NCBI RefSeq assembly: GCF_904849725.1
Contig: NC_058523.1
Span: forward strand, 172,528,689-172,592,688
Direction of reading: 5' to 3'
From: Hordeum vulgare subsp. vulgare
Taxonomy: Eukaryota > Streptophyta > Magnoliopsida > Poales > Poaceae
Length of the DNA stretch: 64,000 nt
Under the pieces are notes generated by a model. It worked only from the letters and a program-made list of their open reading frames with translations, did not search any database and was not told the origin of the DNA. Made by a program: the position numbers and the translations under genes. This document shows positions 1 through 11,215 of this stretch, in pieces (positions within the stretch are counted from its first letter, which is position 1; the number at the start of each line of letters is the position of its first letter).

Positions 1-261
1 GATTTTCAATGATTGGATCTGGTCGAGCGCCTCATTTAACATCGAGAGGTTGTCCAGATCGATATCTTGATGGATTTCGGAGCTGACCTCCATAGCTTCC
101 GCGAGGCATGCAAGTTCGGCAATGGTCGTCTGTAGTTTCCCGGGAATAGAGGCCGCGTCCGGGTTCGAAGCCAACTCTCCGAAGAGGGAACCAAAGTCAT
201 GGCCGGACAAGAGACTCGAAGTCAAGGCCTTAGGATTTTGGATCTCATCGGGTGAAACCAT
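1..261 (-). pseudogene. gag: gag N-terminal fragment of copy A
   Basis: On the minus strand an ATG at 261-259 opens a reading frame that stays open to the window edge (87 codons). It has the same residue order as the gag start of copy B (33470-34084), including an HDLGSL-like stretch (HDFGSL here), GELAS, and then DLDNLSM. This is the N-terminal leader of a Tat-like Gag; the conserved retrotransposon gag core lies further downstream and is outside the window. No stop codon is visible in this fragment, unlike copy B, where one stop occurs in the same stretch. Whether the full gene is intact cannot be judged here. Confidence 0.6.
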
Positions 262-516
262 GATCTTAGCAGGGAGAAGATCGCGTTGGGAGTTGGTGGA
301 GAACTCGAGGGTTTCGGAACCTTATATCCTGATTGGGGACGAGACATCCGATCTGGTCAAGGCGGCCGGTCGGGTAGGCGTGCATCGTGAACTTGCCAAA
401 CATGAGAACCTGCCAAGGGATGAAGACATCCTCATTGCTGATTCGGTCACTTACAATTAAGCGGTCCATCAATCCTTCCGGCAATACCATAGCGGAACTC
501 TCAATAAGAGCACTAA

Positions 517-985
517 TGTCGGTGTCAAAATCGGCGGATGTCGGGTTGGGGGTCCCGAAGTATGGACCTTGGATCGAAGGGTTGGAGGTGACGAAGGAGA
601 TAGTATTTACCCAACTTCGGGCCGTCTTGAGGAGGTAAAACCATACATACTACTTGATTATATTGATGATGTATGAGGATTACAGATTTGATCTACCTCG
701 AGATAGTATGAGCTAAACCCTAGATGAATCATCTCGCCTATGTGGAGGAAACCTTCAGGTTCATATAGACACCAGGGGTCCCTAGGGTTATATATCACCG
801 ACTCGAGTCGGGGATAGATGCGTCGATCTAGCCTACCAAACTTGGATGGCACGCCAGTCTCCGAAACTTTCCTTCCTGAGTACAAAGTCGTTTATGTAGT
901 CCGATCTTCAATAATACAGCCGATATGGTCGGCCTCCAAGAGGTGGGCCGAACATCCAAGGACCCCTTAATCCGGGACTCCCTCA
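517..985 (-). repeat. 5' LTR of Gypsy copy A
   Basis: The LTR is 469 bp and bounded by TG...CA. It is clearly homologous to 23904-24371 and 34339-34773. A TATA-like stretch occurs on the minus strand at 761-767 (TATATGA), at the same place as the better TATA box of copy B. This supports leftward transcription. Confidence 0.8.
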
Positions 986-1117
986 GCACTGTCTAGAACA
1001 ATGCTCCTCCATCACCAAGTCCAACTGATTCAGCTCCATTGGTTTTGTCTATGTGAATAGATATTCCCTCATAGCGCTCAATATATGAGGAAAGTGAAAT
1101 CCTTCATTCAACAAATA

Positions 1118-2778
1118 TGGATTCCTCTGCTCAACATGCTCCAAAGTCTCAAAATCCAGTTGCTGACAAAAAGAAATAAACATCGGTTCCCTCTTTGCAT
1201 CAAGTGTCCATCCAAGAGAATGAAAAAATGAACCTATTCATCAAGCAATTGCCTCGGAAACACCTCCTGTCGTGGCTCCAACTTCCCCCCTAAAGCTAAA
1301 AATTGATATATCAACAATAGATGAGCATGCTGACCCTTCAAAAAAGAAATTTGTTTCTTCTAGAAATCCTGACTCAATGGTTTATGGAGATGATTTTTTA
1401 CGCCAGAAGAAGAATTGAAGTGTCCCAATCCACAAGAAGAATTGCCACTGTTCCCAGCTATTGTAGGTGCCAAAGGACCAATTTTCAATTGCAAAGCATA
1501 TCCCAAGTTTTTTGAGACCAGTCCATATGATGGCCCTCACACCTTGCCTTCACCTCGGTTCTAGACACATGAACAAGCAATCTATTACTCTCGGGTGTTG
1601 TATGAAAGCCGAAAGGTATTCCCTCATGAAATCCAAACAAAAATGTTATACGAGAGATTGGATGCTTTGCTCAATTGCTTCAAGACCTCGATGAATCATG
1701 TCTCACCAACGTGTTTATCTTCGAGCATCCATGGAACTATCAAATTGTTCTCTAGTTTTATGCCACTCTATACATTATTGTAGATGAGGATGACAACTCC
1801 ATGTGGATCATGGAATGGATGACCGAAGGAAAACGCATCAAATGCACATCAACTGGCTTCGTGTCCCATTTTCGGTTTCCTTGTGTCGAGCATGGCGATC
1901 AAAACATTCTAGTCCATAACATTGAGGTTATTTCTCACGAAGACTTGCAATGCACCATGGATGCAGAAAAGATTCATGACTACTCCGTCTCTCCTCGACC
2001 TGAGCACTTATCTTTTGAGAATGACACGCTATATCAATGGCTCTCATACACCATATGTCCCATGGTTGGCATCAATCCGAAAAATTCCATTGCTGATGTT
2101 CTCCGGAATACCATATATGTTATCTCTAACAAGTTCATATTTTATGTTGAAGATATGTTTCTACACATTCTTAAGGCTTCGGTTCAACATCCTCTATGAA
2201 TCAAAGTATATGCTCCATGGATCCACAAAGTGATTGATCACGCCATGAAGTCTGTACATCTTGTCATGTCCTCTAACAAATCCTTCATTCCTCCTATGCA
2301 TGACACACTACAAGTAATGGAAGATTTTACTTCTGGAAAATCTCATGCCTCAAGCCAAGATTATCATCACAAGTTTGAAGGCCCACGTCTACCTCAACGT
2401 GAAAGGATTTCTTCCCCTGTGCCGCCTTCTCTACTTGAAGTTATCTTCCGCGGACATATCGTGAAACATATTAAGGAAGATCACCATGAGAAAGAACACT
2501 TCGTCATTGTCCTCAATTCCATCAACAACTGCACACTTGCCATGCACTTGATCGCTTATGAAAACAAGAAGAGGCTCTGGAAATTGCATCGCAAGTTCTT
2601 CACTGAAAAGCAACTCCCGAATGGGATTCTCCATGAACTCTATTAATGTATTGATAAGGATTTCACTATCAAAGATTTCCAGGATCAAAGTGGCCCACCT
2701 CTATCTGCCCGTGAGCCTATGACTGATCTTATTCGTCTTAACATTCGCAAGCTGCTCGAAAATCAGAGGCAACATCCC
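1118..2778 (+). pseudogene. Extra 3' ORF of Sirevirus-like element (possible env-like ORF), part 1
   Basis: An ATG at 1118 begins a frame that can be followed, with stops and frame changes, through about 1.6 kb. The best-preserved blocks are 1801-2199 (start MWIMEWMTEGKR) and 2230-2646 (contains KSFIPPMHDT). The final stretch, RKLLENQR, runs up to the solo LTR at 2779. No gag core, zinc knuckle, RT or integrase motif is visible. Its place just upstream of multiple polypurine tracts and the 3' LTR is where some Sireviruses carry an additional, sometimes env-like, gene. I see no convincing membrane segment or signal peptide, so env-like is a positional guess only. It is a pseudogene with several in-frame stops, for example soon after the first 20 codons. 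Confidence 0.5.
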
Positions 2779-3911
2779 TAATATGTCTCCAACGTATCTA
2801 CTTTTCCATACTCTTTTGCCCTTGTTTTGGACTCTAATTTGCATGATTTGAATGGAACTAACCCGGACTGACGTTGTTTTCAGCAGAATTGCCTTGGTGT
2901 TATTTTTGTGCAGAAATAAAATTTCTCGGATTGACCTATAAAATTTACGGAGAATATTTCTGGATTTCATAAAAAATACTAGCGAAAGAATCTACCAGAG
3001 AGGGGCACCCCCAGGCCACAAGCCTGCATGACGCCCCCCTAGGCTGCGCCCCTGGCTAGTGGGGCCCGTGAAGGTCCACCGACCTATTTTCCACTCTTAT
3101 ATATTCCTATCTGCGGAGAAAAAATTATTAGAGAAGATCTGGAGTCTGATTTGGACTCCAGAGAGGGGAAATCGATGCCGTCATCATCACCAACCATCCT
3201 TCATCACCAATTTCATGATGCTCGCCATCGTTCGTGAGTAATTCCATTATAGGCTTGCTGGACAGTTGTCACGACCAGTTTCCAAATAAATGATTTAATT
3301 CGAAATCAGCCATGCGCGTCCATAGTGAAGAAAATATTTCCCTCTGACAGACTCAACTTGATGCAGAAAACTAGTAGTACTTAATATTATACAAGTAGAG
3401 CGACGGTCGCTCTACAAATTATTACAACATATCCAAGTCTTAGGATAGATGGAAATGTTACACTGGTCTTAGGGTGACTCTACTGCTTGTAAAGAAAATA
3501 AGGGGGCACGTCACATCAGAGTAATGTGACATGACAAGTACTACTACGTATTAAGCCTTAGAGTGAAGCTCAACGATTTATTCGGGGTGGCGGAAGCGGT
3601 GGAATAAAACAACGACGGACTCTTCGATCGCAAGACTGACTGGGACTCCTCTAGACATTGGACTCGTTGTCGAACTCTTCATCCATGAGGTCTCCTTCAT
3701 CCATATCCGGCCACTACAACAAGCCAGTGAGTACTCCAAGAAGTACTCGCAAAAAGATTGCACAAAAGATGAGATGCATGCAGCTGATTTTAGTATGCAT
3801 GGTTAGAGTCAAGTTGTCTCCACAATTTAAGTGCAGAAAGTAAATAAGTTAGTGGATAAATGAGGCGGTAGTCCTCCCGAGATATCCATCACAAAAAATA
3901 TAAAATAAACC

Positions 3912-5612
3912 ACCATCGGGCGTCTGAGCGACACCACACACAGGGCATAACATAAATGAGATAAATAATAAGCCTCGAACGGGCATCTCTGCGACACCTG
4001 AGTAAGGGCAAGGATAAAATAAAATAACGTGCCGCAGTCGGGCGTATCAGCGATGCTACGGCAACAGAAATCTTCTATCGTCTCTTGAGCTTGCGTTGGT
4101 TTTCCCCTTGAAGAGGAAAGGGCGATGCAGCACAGGAGCAGTAAGTATTCCCCTCAGTTTGAGAACCAAGGTATCAATCAAGTAGGAGAATCGCGTCAAG
4201 TCCAAAGTACCTGCACAAACACAAAAGAGCTTGCACCCAACGCTGTAAAGGGATTGTCAATCCCTTCAAGATTGATTGCAAAGTGAGATGTGAAGGCGGA
4301 AAGTGCAACGAAGTAAAAGTGTAAGGCTGAAAATATGGTGTGGAGTAGACCCGGGGGCCATAGTGTTCACTAAAGGCTTCTCTCAAAATAGAAATATTAC
4401 GGTGGGTGAACAAATTACTGTCGAGCAATTGATAGAACCGCGCAAAGTCATGACGATATCTAAGGCAATGATCATACATATAGGCATCACATCCGAGACA
4501 AGTAGACCGATACTTTCTGCATCTACTACTATTACTCCACACATCGACCGCTATCCAGCATGCATCTAGTGTATTGAGTTCATGACGAACAGAGTAACGC
4601 CTTAAGCAAGACGACATGATGTAGAGGGATAAACTCAAACCAATGATGAAAACCTCATCTTTTACCCTTGATGGCAACAACATGATGCGTGCCTCGCTAC
4701 CCCTTCTGTCACTCGGTGAGGTCACCGCACGGTATAAACCCAAAACCAAGCACTTCTCCCATTGCAAGAATCATAGATCTAGTTGGCCAAACAAAACCCA
4801 CAACTCGAAGAGAATTACAAGGATATGAAATCATGCATAAGAGAGATCAGAAGAAACTCAAATAAGATTCATAGATAATCTGATCATAAATCCATAATTC
4901 ATCGGATCTCGACAAACACACCGCAAAAGAAGATTACATCGGATAGATCTCCATGAAGATCATGGAGAACTTTGTATTCAAGATCCAAGAGAGAGAAGAA
5001 GCATCTACCTACTAGTTATGGACCCGTAGGTCTATGGTGAACTACTCACGCATCATCAAAGAGGTCAATGTGTTGATGAAGAAGCCCTCCGTATCCGAAT
5101 CCCCCCTCTGGCAGGGCACCACAACGTGCCCCAGATGGGATCTTGCGGAGACAAAAGCTTGCGACGGCGGAAAAGTACTTTCGATGATCTCCTGATTTTT
5201 TCTGGGATTTTAGGGAATTTATAGGTGAAAGACCTAGGGCAGAGGTGGCCTAACGAGCCCACAAGCCTGGGAGGCGCGGGCCCCCTGGCCGCGGCTAGGG
5301 GGCTTGTGGGGTCCCTGGTGGCCCCCTACCGTGATTCTCAGGCTTCCCGATTTTTTTCTGTTTTGGAAAAAATCTTTTTGGCAGTTTCGTTCCATTTGGA
5401 CTTCGTTTAAAATCCTCCTCTGAAAGGGTTCAAAGACATTGGCACTGAGTTAATAAGTTAGTCTCAAAAAAAGATATAAAAGGCATACAAAACATCCAAA
5501 GTTTGACAAGATAATAGCTTGAAACCATCAAAAATTATAGATACGTTGGAGACATATCAAGCGACACCACGTAAAGGGCTTATAAGAAAGAATAAAACAT
5601 GCCACAGTCCGG
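3912..5612. repeat. Minisatellite of about 60 bp, interrupted by a solo LTR
   Basis: Units beginning near 3912, 3973, 4033 and 5602 share a core of CGGGCGT followed by CAGCGACACCAC or a close variant, then an AT-rich tail ending ATAAAAT. Joining 4053 to 5565 restores continuity of the third unit. About three and a half units are visible. It is part of the long LTR at 3267-8106. Confidence 0.6.
4054..5559 (-). mobile_element. Solo LTR, reverse orientation, perfect 5-bp TSD
   Basis: This 1506-bp LTR begins TGCTACGG and ends GGAGACATATCA on the plus strand, so on its own strand it starts TGATATGTCTCCAACG. It is flanked by identical AGCGA at 4049-4053 and 5560-5564. Internal landmarks of the Triticeae family are visible on the minus strand: a 5' part with GCGGGCCCCC-type GC-rich text near 5275, and the 3' signature of GGGAATACTTACTGC and TTGCGTTGG-type sequence near 4090-4160. 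No internal domain is present. It interrupts the 60-bp minisatellite of the surrounding LTR. A 197-codon open frame on the minus strand (4174-4767) is LTR sequence, not a gene. Confidence 0.9.
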
Positions 5613-6886
5613 AAACACCCATGCCCCCTGACCGAATGACTGGATTTAGTCCAGGGCCATGGATACCTTCATACCGGCCCCTCTAATGGTGTGTGACTGA
5701 CAATAGGTCTTCAACTGACTATACCAAACCCATTATCCAGGGAACTGTGGTAGCACGATAAGAAGTATGACACGGACAAGACTCGATCTAGGTCGATACT
5801 GGAGTTTGACAATTTTATACCTACACCATTGTGCTCATGCCATGACAAGGCCATACCCTATCACGTTCCGTGTGACTAGGCTATTCCACAACCTTTCATA
5901 ACTATCACTTGCCATCATCATATTTTTGTCATGGTTGAATATGGATAGCAGGTATGAAATATGCAAGGTGATGAGTAATAAATGTGAGTTAAGTTAGCAA
6001 ACATCATACCAAAAGTAACAAACAGGCATGCCTAGTTCCACGTAGTCGGGATCAAGCTCGGTGCAATTGACGTTGGGAATCTCGGTATCGGAATCTATGG
6101 TATACATCAAACAAGGTATAAGTGGCACTTCCTAGCTACTGTTCTTAAAATATTTTTAGAAAAATATTAAAATAAACTAGGCATTACCAGGAACAATTTG
6201 CATAAAGAATCACTAAAAATAAGTTGTGGATCAAAAGTTATAGCCAAAATGTTTCGGGGACTATTCTGTAATTAGTTTTAATAGAAACAGGGGCTAGACT
6301 GAGATTTAGTCAAAACACCAGAGGGGAAAGGCGTTTCCCCGAAAGGAAAACGGCTACTAGCCGAATACGTTTCCATCGAAACGCTTCAGAGTGAGAGAGA
6401 GACACTGATAGAGGGGGGGGGCTCCCCTTGTCAGGTTTGAAAGCTTCACCAGTGCCAGAAGCTTCCGGCAATCGCCGACGACGCCTGGAGAGAGGGGAGA
6501 GCCAGCTGGGGTTGCGGGTGCACTCACCATTGACTCGCCTGACTGATGGAGAAGCATTTGATAGCTGGGGAAGCCTCACGTCGACGGCAGCAGGTCTCCG
6601 ATGGCTGCAACTCCAATGACGTGAGCAGATCGATGATAGAGAGCTTCTGCGATGGAAATGAACACGGGGTAAGCAGGGGAGGAGCTCCTGGATGCAAACG
6701 AAGACCTCAGGGGGTAATTCCTATACTTACACTGCACGGGAGTGGCCGGATCCCGAAGCGGACCGGGGCAGCCAGAGCTGGGGAAGAAGGCCCCTCGAGG
6801 ACCCCTTCTTGGATCGGCTCGCTCTAAGAGGTGATGATGGAGAGTGGGGAACAGCAGGGTAAGGTCAAAAGCACTGGAGGAGAGCT

Positions 6887-6896
6887 CTATTTATAG
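6887..6896 (-). promoter_or_regulatory. TATA box of the long LTR
   Basis: The plus strand reads CTATTTATAG, giving CTATAAATAG on the minus strand. It lies in the GC-rich part of the LTR at 3267-8106 and points to leftward transcription, consistent with the TGTAACACCC terminus at 8106 being the U3 end. Confidence 0.55.
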
Positions 6897-8961
6897 GTGC
6901 CGCGTGACGAGCTATGACATTAACTCCAGCGAGCGATTCCGGTGATGCAGGAGCTTGGGCAGGAGGTTAGGTGGCTAGGATCGAACCTAATCACCACTCG
7001 GGTTCCATTTTTGACCAGAGGGAGGCTGGTCATCGACCGAGGCACTGCGGCTGCAGAACCCGTGCTCTGAGCTGCTGGGTGCGTGGCGACGGTCTTCGCG
7101 GAGTACACAGTCAAGGAGGGGCACGCGGCGGCAGCAGGAGCAAGGGCGGTGCCGGACGGCGCGGGATTGCAGCAGGGCCTGTGGTGGCTCCTGCTGAGCC
7201 GCTGCGAGAGCTTTGGACGGCTCTGTTGGTGATCCACCGATGAGGTGATGAGTCCAAGCCACGGGCGGCGTTGTGCATAGGCTCAAAGCATAGGAGCGAA
7301 TGCCAACGTGCTGCTACTGGCGAGATTGGCGATAGGGGAGGAGCGGTGCTTTGTCTGAAACTTGGTCTGAAGTAAATTCACACAGTTTCAGACAAAGTGC
7401 AGCTGAGGTGCTTGACAGAAAGAAAAAGGCAGCTAGAAAAAGAATTCGAGGCTGAATTTTTTAGGGGAGCACTCTCATTGGAAGAAATGATGCTGCAAAA
7501 AAATTCAGAATTTGTGGTGGATTTTAAGGCAGGTTTGAATCAAAAATGCGTTTCTGGGGTCAAATTTCAGTCAAACCAAATTTGAAAAAATTGCAAACTC
7601 GAGAACATAAAGATTTTGCTGGAATAGAATGAGGATACTAAGGACTACAAATTACAAAAGTTTAGGGTCAAGATTAAAAAGGAAAAAGAAAGTTCCTTTG
7701 AAAAAATTGTAAAGCTCAAACTGATTACAAAAAATCCCATTTTAACAAATAAAATAATTGGGGGTGATCCATCGCTTCTAAATTTTTGGAAAACATTCAA
7801 AATAAAATCTTAGGGCTAGGAGATGAGTAAAAATACTTAAAACAGAATGTGGTGACTAATTCCTTTTGATGAATTTATAAATAGGCATTTGGGGAAATCC
7901 AAATTAAAGATAAAAGGAATATTCTTTTAACCAATCCATTTTTGAGAAGGCCAAGAGAATATTTCTGAATTTGTTTGGTGGAGAAGAAGCTCAAAAAATT
8001 TCTCTCATGGAGATTAGCAAGAAAACTTCAAAGTTCTAGTCAAGTCAAAAAAAGTAATTTCGAAGGAAATCAAGAAAATAAAAGTTAAAAAATCTTGGGT
8101 GTTACAACGGTGATGGGTTGGATGATATCGATCATGTAATCGAGTTAGTTTTGTTAGTGTTTGATCCGTAGTATCCATTATGTTCTGAGGTTGATGTTGC
8201 TATGACTTTGCTATGCTTAATGCTTGTCACTAGGGCCCGAGTACCATGATTTCAAATCTGAACCTATTATGTTTTCATGAATATATATGTGTTCTTGATC
8301 CTATCTTGCAAGTTATAGACACCTATTATGAGTTATGATCCGCATCCCCCAGGGTGACATTAACTAGGATTCTTTCCGGTGATTACCGTAGTTTTAGAAT
8401 TTCATGTATTCACTAAGTGCTAATGCTTTGGTGTGGTTCTATATTAAAAGGAGGCCTTAATATCCCTTAGTTTCCATTAGAACCCCGCTGCCACGGGAGT
8501 GTAGGACAAAAGATGTCATGCAAGTTCTTTTCCATAAGCACATATGACTATATATGGAATACATGCCTACATTACATTGATGAATTGCAGCTAGTTCTGT
8601 ATCACCCTATGTTACGACTGTTGTAGGATGAATGTCACCCAATATAATGATCCATCGCTGATCCATTTCCTACGAGCTTTCCACATATTGGTCTTTGCTA
8701 AGTTACTTTTCCGTTGCTATTGTTACAATCACTACAAAACTGCTACTGTTACATTTGCCACCGTTACCGTTACTTCCATTCTACTTTGCTACTAAATTCT
8801 TTGTTGCAGATATTAAGTCTTTCAGATGTGGTTGAGTTGACAACTGAGCTGCTAATACTCGAGAATATTCTTTGTCTCCCCTTGTGTCGAATCAATAAAT
8901 TTTGGTTGAATACTCTACCCTAAAAAAATGTTGCGATCCCTATACTTGTGGGTTATCAAGA

Positions 8962-9171
8962 ATCCCCTACAGTGAAAAACTATCTGAAGTCAATGCTCTC
9001 AATCGTGTTTCGCTTCAAGGTGATCCACTTGAGCGTGCCTCGTCAGCTCAGCATGAATCACAACCTGAAGGAAAATCTATTCTTGCTGACACTAAAGAAG
9101 CTAGCACATCCCTAGTCACATCCACATATGAACTAGCTTCAGCCAGCTCTTCCAGAAATGTCTTGGAGTGA
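8962..9171 (+). pseudogene. Extra 3' ORF of Sirevirus-like element, part 2 (C-terminus)
   Basis: After the solo LTR the frame IPYSEKLSEVNALNRVSL continues through SSRNVLE and stops at about 9169-9171. It lines up in order with the part ending at 2778 if the solo LTR and one ATCCC copy are removed. The C-terminal segment is polar and rich in Ser, Ala and Glu, with no membrane segment. The AT-rich 3' UTR and the polypurine boxes follow directly. I do not recognise a named domain. Confidence 0.45.
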
Positions 9172-9224
9172 TTTACATCAAGCTCTTCAAGGCTCATGTC
9201 ATTCACCATGGTTTACACTCATTT

Positions 9225-9698
9225 GCAAAAAGGGGGAGAATTATGTCGAGTTTTCCATAGATTTGCCTATTGTTGTTTATCTAGATTTGGTTTCTCTTGA
9301 GTTTGCAAATGTCCTTCTATGTTTGTATATCTTGTGGTAAAACTCCCATTAATTTCTGTGATGTAATTAATAACCCCTTGCTACTACTATGTCTCTCATA
9401 AAACATCTATTTTGCAGGTGGAATTATTATCAGTTATGAATGTTTGCACTATAATCCCGGTGGAATTCATCTTATAAGTAGACAATACAATACCTCAATT
9501 GACAAAAATTTCCCATATACGCACAGACATTTGCACGAGAACGTATCTCATTTTTTTATACTCTGTACATTTAGGGGGAGTATATTTCATCATCGAGAAA
9601 ATTAACACTAGTTCACTCTTGTTCATAATACTTTCAATTATCTATCTCTTCTTCAATCATTATCTGTTTTGTCAACAATCGTTCGAAAAGGGGGAGAT
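9225..9698 (+). promoter_or_regulatory. Multiple polypurine tracts before the 3' LTR
   Basis: Three purine boxes with the core GGGGGAG occur on the plus strand: 9225-9240, 9571-9580 and 9686-9698. The last (AAAAGGGGGAGAT) directly adjoins the LTR start at 9699 and is the plus-strand primer site. Repetition of the box upstream is a known Sirevirus trait. Confidence 0.6.
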
Positions 9699-10997
9699 TG
9701 TTGGTGGAATAATTTGCATCCTTGTGTTTTGGAGTTTGCTGACACAAAAAATTGGGGACTCATGTGTTTGCTAGTGCACACAAAGAAACATGTCCCTCGA
9801 CTTTGAGGAGTTTAGTCAAACTCCAAAGATAATCCCTTGCATTGCAACAAGATTTATCACCGAAGATTATGCTCATGAGAGTCGCCCCTTAAAATTATTT
9901 ATGCTAATCAATTGGTTAAGTGCCTGTCCGACGGATATGAATGTAGACGAGAAGATGAACACGGAGTTAAGATGTAGAATTTTTTTCATTGTTATTTTTC
10001 TCCTTCATTGATTCGTAGGACCAGGGTTCCACTAAGATGGGTATAGTGTTCAAAAGCTATGATTCACAGGTGCTAAATCCAATTCTGCGTGAGTTGAGAA
10101 AGAAATCTCTTTGGGTTCCGAGCAAATATGTGCCAACAAGAGATTGTGTTCTTCTTTTTCACCAGAGATTTATCTCAGACCAAGGAGTTAGAATTACTTA
10201 TTCCTCATGCAATGTTACAGTTGCTCTTAAATACCATTATTCAGAACGTGTCAGTTGGCCATTGGATGGACCTTGTGTCCAAAATCGTCATTTCCCTTCA
10301 TGGAAGGTTGAGGCTATCAATACCCTTCTCGCACCAGCTTTGTCCGTTGGCTCCTCTGTTTCATTTTGAGATGTTTGTGAGCCCTCTCTCGTGAGTAATT
10401 TGAGTTTAAAATCTATTAAGATAAAAAACCACAACCAAAAAATTAGATAATGGTTTAGCATCACTCGAATCTAAGTCTAGTATGCTCCACCTATTAATCT
10501 TGAGAGCTGCCAACTCTCTAGATGGTTAGGTGTCAAAGTCTTCAGAAACGAAGAGTAACTATGGTTTTCGAAGATGTTTGTAAAGGTTTGTAGATCGCCT
10601 CAAGTATCTACCACAAGTAATCTGCATTGGTTGACGGACCAATTGTCCAGGAGGATAGCGTGAAGAGAGCTTATCTTCGGTTTTTAATCACAACCCCTCC
10701 AACTAGACATAGTCCTTTTGTAGAAGGGAGAACTGGTCTTTTAAACGCTCTGTCACCATCGAGCACCCATGGTGATCTTTATCGCTTTTGTCATTCCTTT
10801 CGGTGTTAGATGAAAACTATTGAACATGTGATTTCGTTTGATGCTGGATTTGTAGTTTCTTTTTGTAACATAGTTCTCACTAGTTGTAGCTTAGTTTCTT
10901 GCATAATTTTGATGTTGGTTTCTGAGAGTTTAAAGTTCTCTAAAGAAATTTTAAACTCCCATTCACTCCCCTCTTGTAGACATACTTCGTTCCTACA
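9699..10997 (+). repeat. 3' LTR of Sirevirus-like element
   Basis: This LTR of about 1.3 kb begins TGTTGGTGGAAT directly after a polypurine tract and ends TTCCTACA. Near its end is CATTCACTCCCCTCTTGTAG, a phrase common near the 3' end of Copia LTRs. The 5' LTR is not in the window. Short open frames inside (9790-10011, 10037-10394) have no recognisable domain. Confidence 0.6.
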
Positions 10998-11030
10998 AGT
11001 TTCCCTATGAGCGCATGATGCCTACTAAGC

Positions 11031-11215
11031 CATTTTCGGGTGTGACCTCGGGGACCACAACTCCCATAGGAAAGTGGCCCTTCCCGTCATGTTTGGGACC
11101 TGGAAGAACTACATGACGGAGTGTGTCACCTTTCATGTGGACCATATCGTCTTGGAGTATAACACCATTCTCGGCTACCCGACATTGGCGAGCTCATGGA
11201 TATGACACATCATCC
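11031..11215 (+). pseudogene. pol: Gypsy protease/RT-linker fragment
   Basis: The plus-strand reading contains VTSGTTTPIG, then a frame change into TFHVDHIVLEYNTILGYP. This matches the segment between protease and RT in plant Gypsy polyproteins, where a phrase of the form YNAILGRPALA is conserved. It ends at the Angela insertion and resumes at 19836. One small frameshift is visible just before the insertion. The catalytic protease triad is upstream of this stretch and is not preserved here. Confidence 0.65.

Larger units (their letters stand above)
1..985 (-). mobile_element. Gypsy LTR retrotransposon, Fatima/Tat-like, copy A (5' end only)
   Basis: This is the 5' end of a Gypsy element transcribed leftwards; the rest lies beyond the window. 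It aligns throughout with 33820-34773, the 5' end of the complete copy B. It consists of a 5' LTR (517-985), a short leader with the primer-binding region left of 517, and the start of gag (1-261). The LTR reads TGTCGGTGTCAAAA at its left end and GGACTCCCTCA at its right end on the plus strand, which is TGAGGGAGTCC...TTTTGACACCGACA on the minus strand. It lies against the Sirevirus-like element that starts at 986, into which it probably inserted. The target-site duplication cannot be checked because the other end is missing. The Fatima name is a recollection, not a search result. Confidence 0.8.
3267..8106 (-). mobile_element. Long solo LTR of a Gypsy element (TGTAACACCC...GGTCGTGACA type)
   Basis: The insertion begins TGTCACGACC and ends GGGTGTTACA on the plus strand, so it reads TGTAACACCC...GGTCGTGACA on the minus strand, a common plant Gypsy LTR layout. 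It is flanked by ACAGT (3262-3266) and ACGGT (8107-8111), a target-site duplication with one mismatch. It precisely interrupts the LTR at 2779-8958. Without its own nested insertion it is about 3.33 kb. No gag or pol motif is seen, and there is a TATA box at 6887-6896 on the minus strand. I therefore call it a solo LTR; a non-autonomous element is an alternative. ORF-like stretches at 6310-7290 are GC-rich LTR sequence with no recognisable domain. Confidence 0.7.
2779..8958 (+). mobile_element. Solo LTR (Triticeae Gypsy, TGATAYGTCTCC...TTATCA type), split by a nested insertion
   Basis: The outer pieces 2779-3266 and 8112-8958 together form an LTR of about 1.34 kb. The left piece starts TAATATGTCTCCAACG (TG decayed to TA) and has the family phrase TTGCCCTTGTTTTGGACTC. 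The right piece has the family 3' end, with AATCAATAAATTTTGG and CTTGTGGGTTATCA. It resembles Sabrina or WHAM type LTRs. No internal region or second LTR accompanies it, so it is a solo LTR. The target-site duplication is unclear: ATCCC lies on the left (2774-2778) and again at 8962-8966, three bases away from the expected end. It splits the extra ORF of the Sirevirus-like element. A polyadenylation-like AATAAA occurs near 8894. Confidence 0.75.
986..10997 (+). mobile_element. Copia LTR retrotransposon, Sirevirus-like, 3' portion (interrupted)
   Basis: After removing the nested solo LTR at 2779-8958, the pieces 986-2778 and 8959-10997 form one 3' half of an LTR element. It has an extra ORF, an AT-rich 3' untranslated stretch with three GGGGGAG boxes (9231, 9574, 9690), and a 3' LTR starting directly after the last box. 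Repeated polypurine boxes before the 3' LTR are characteristic of plant Sireviruses. The polymerase region should lie to the left and was separated by the Gypsy element ending at 985. Immediately after the LTR (from 10998) the sequence is the Gypsy protease region, so this element probably inserted into that Gypsy. Calling it a Sirevirus is an inference from the polypurine pattern and ORF position. Confidence 0.55.

Noticed and set aside
4174..4767. 197-codon open frame on the minus strand
   Set aside because: Entirely within a solo LTR with a perfect duplication; no domain. It reads through known LTR text.
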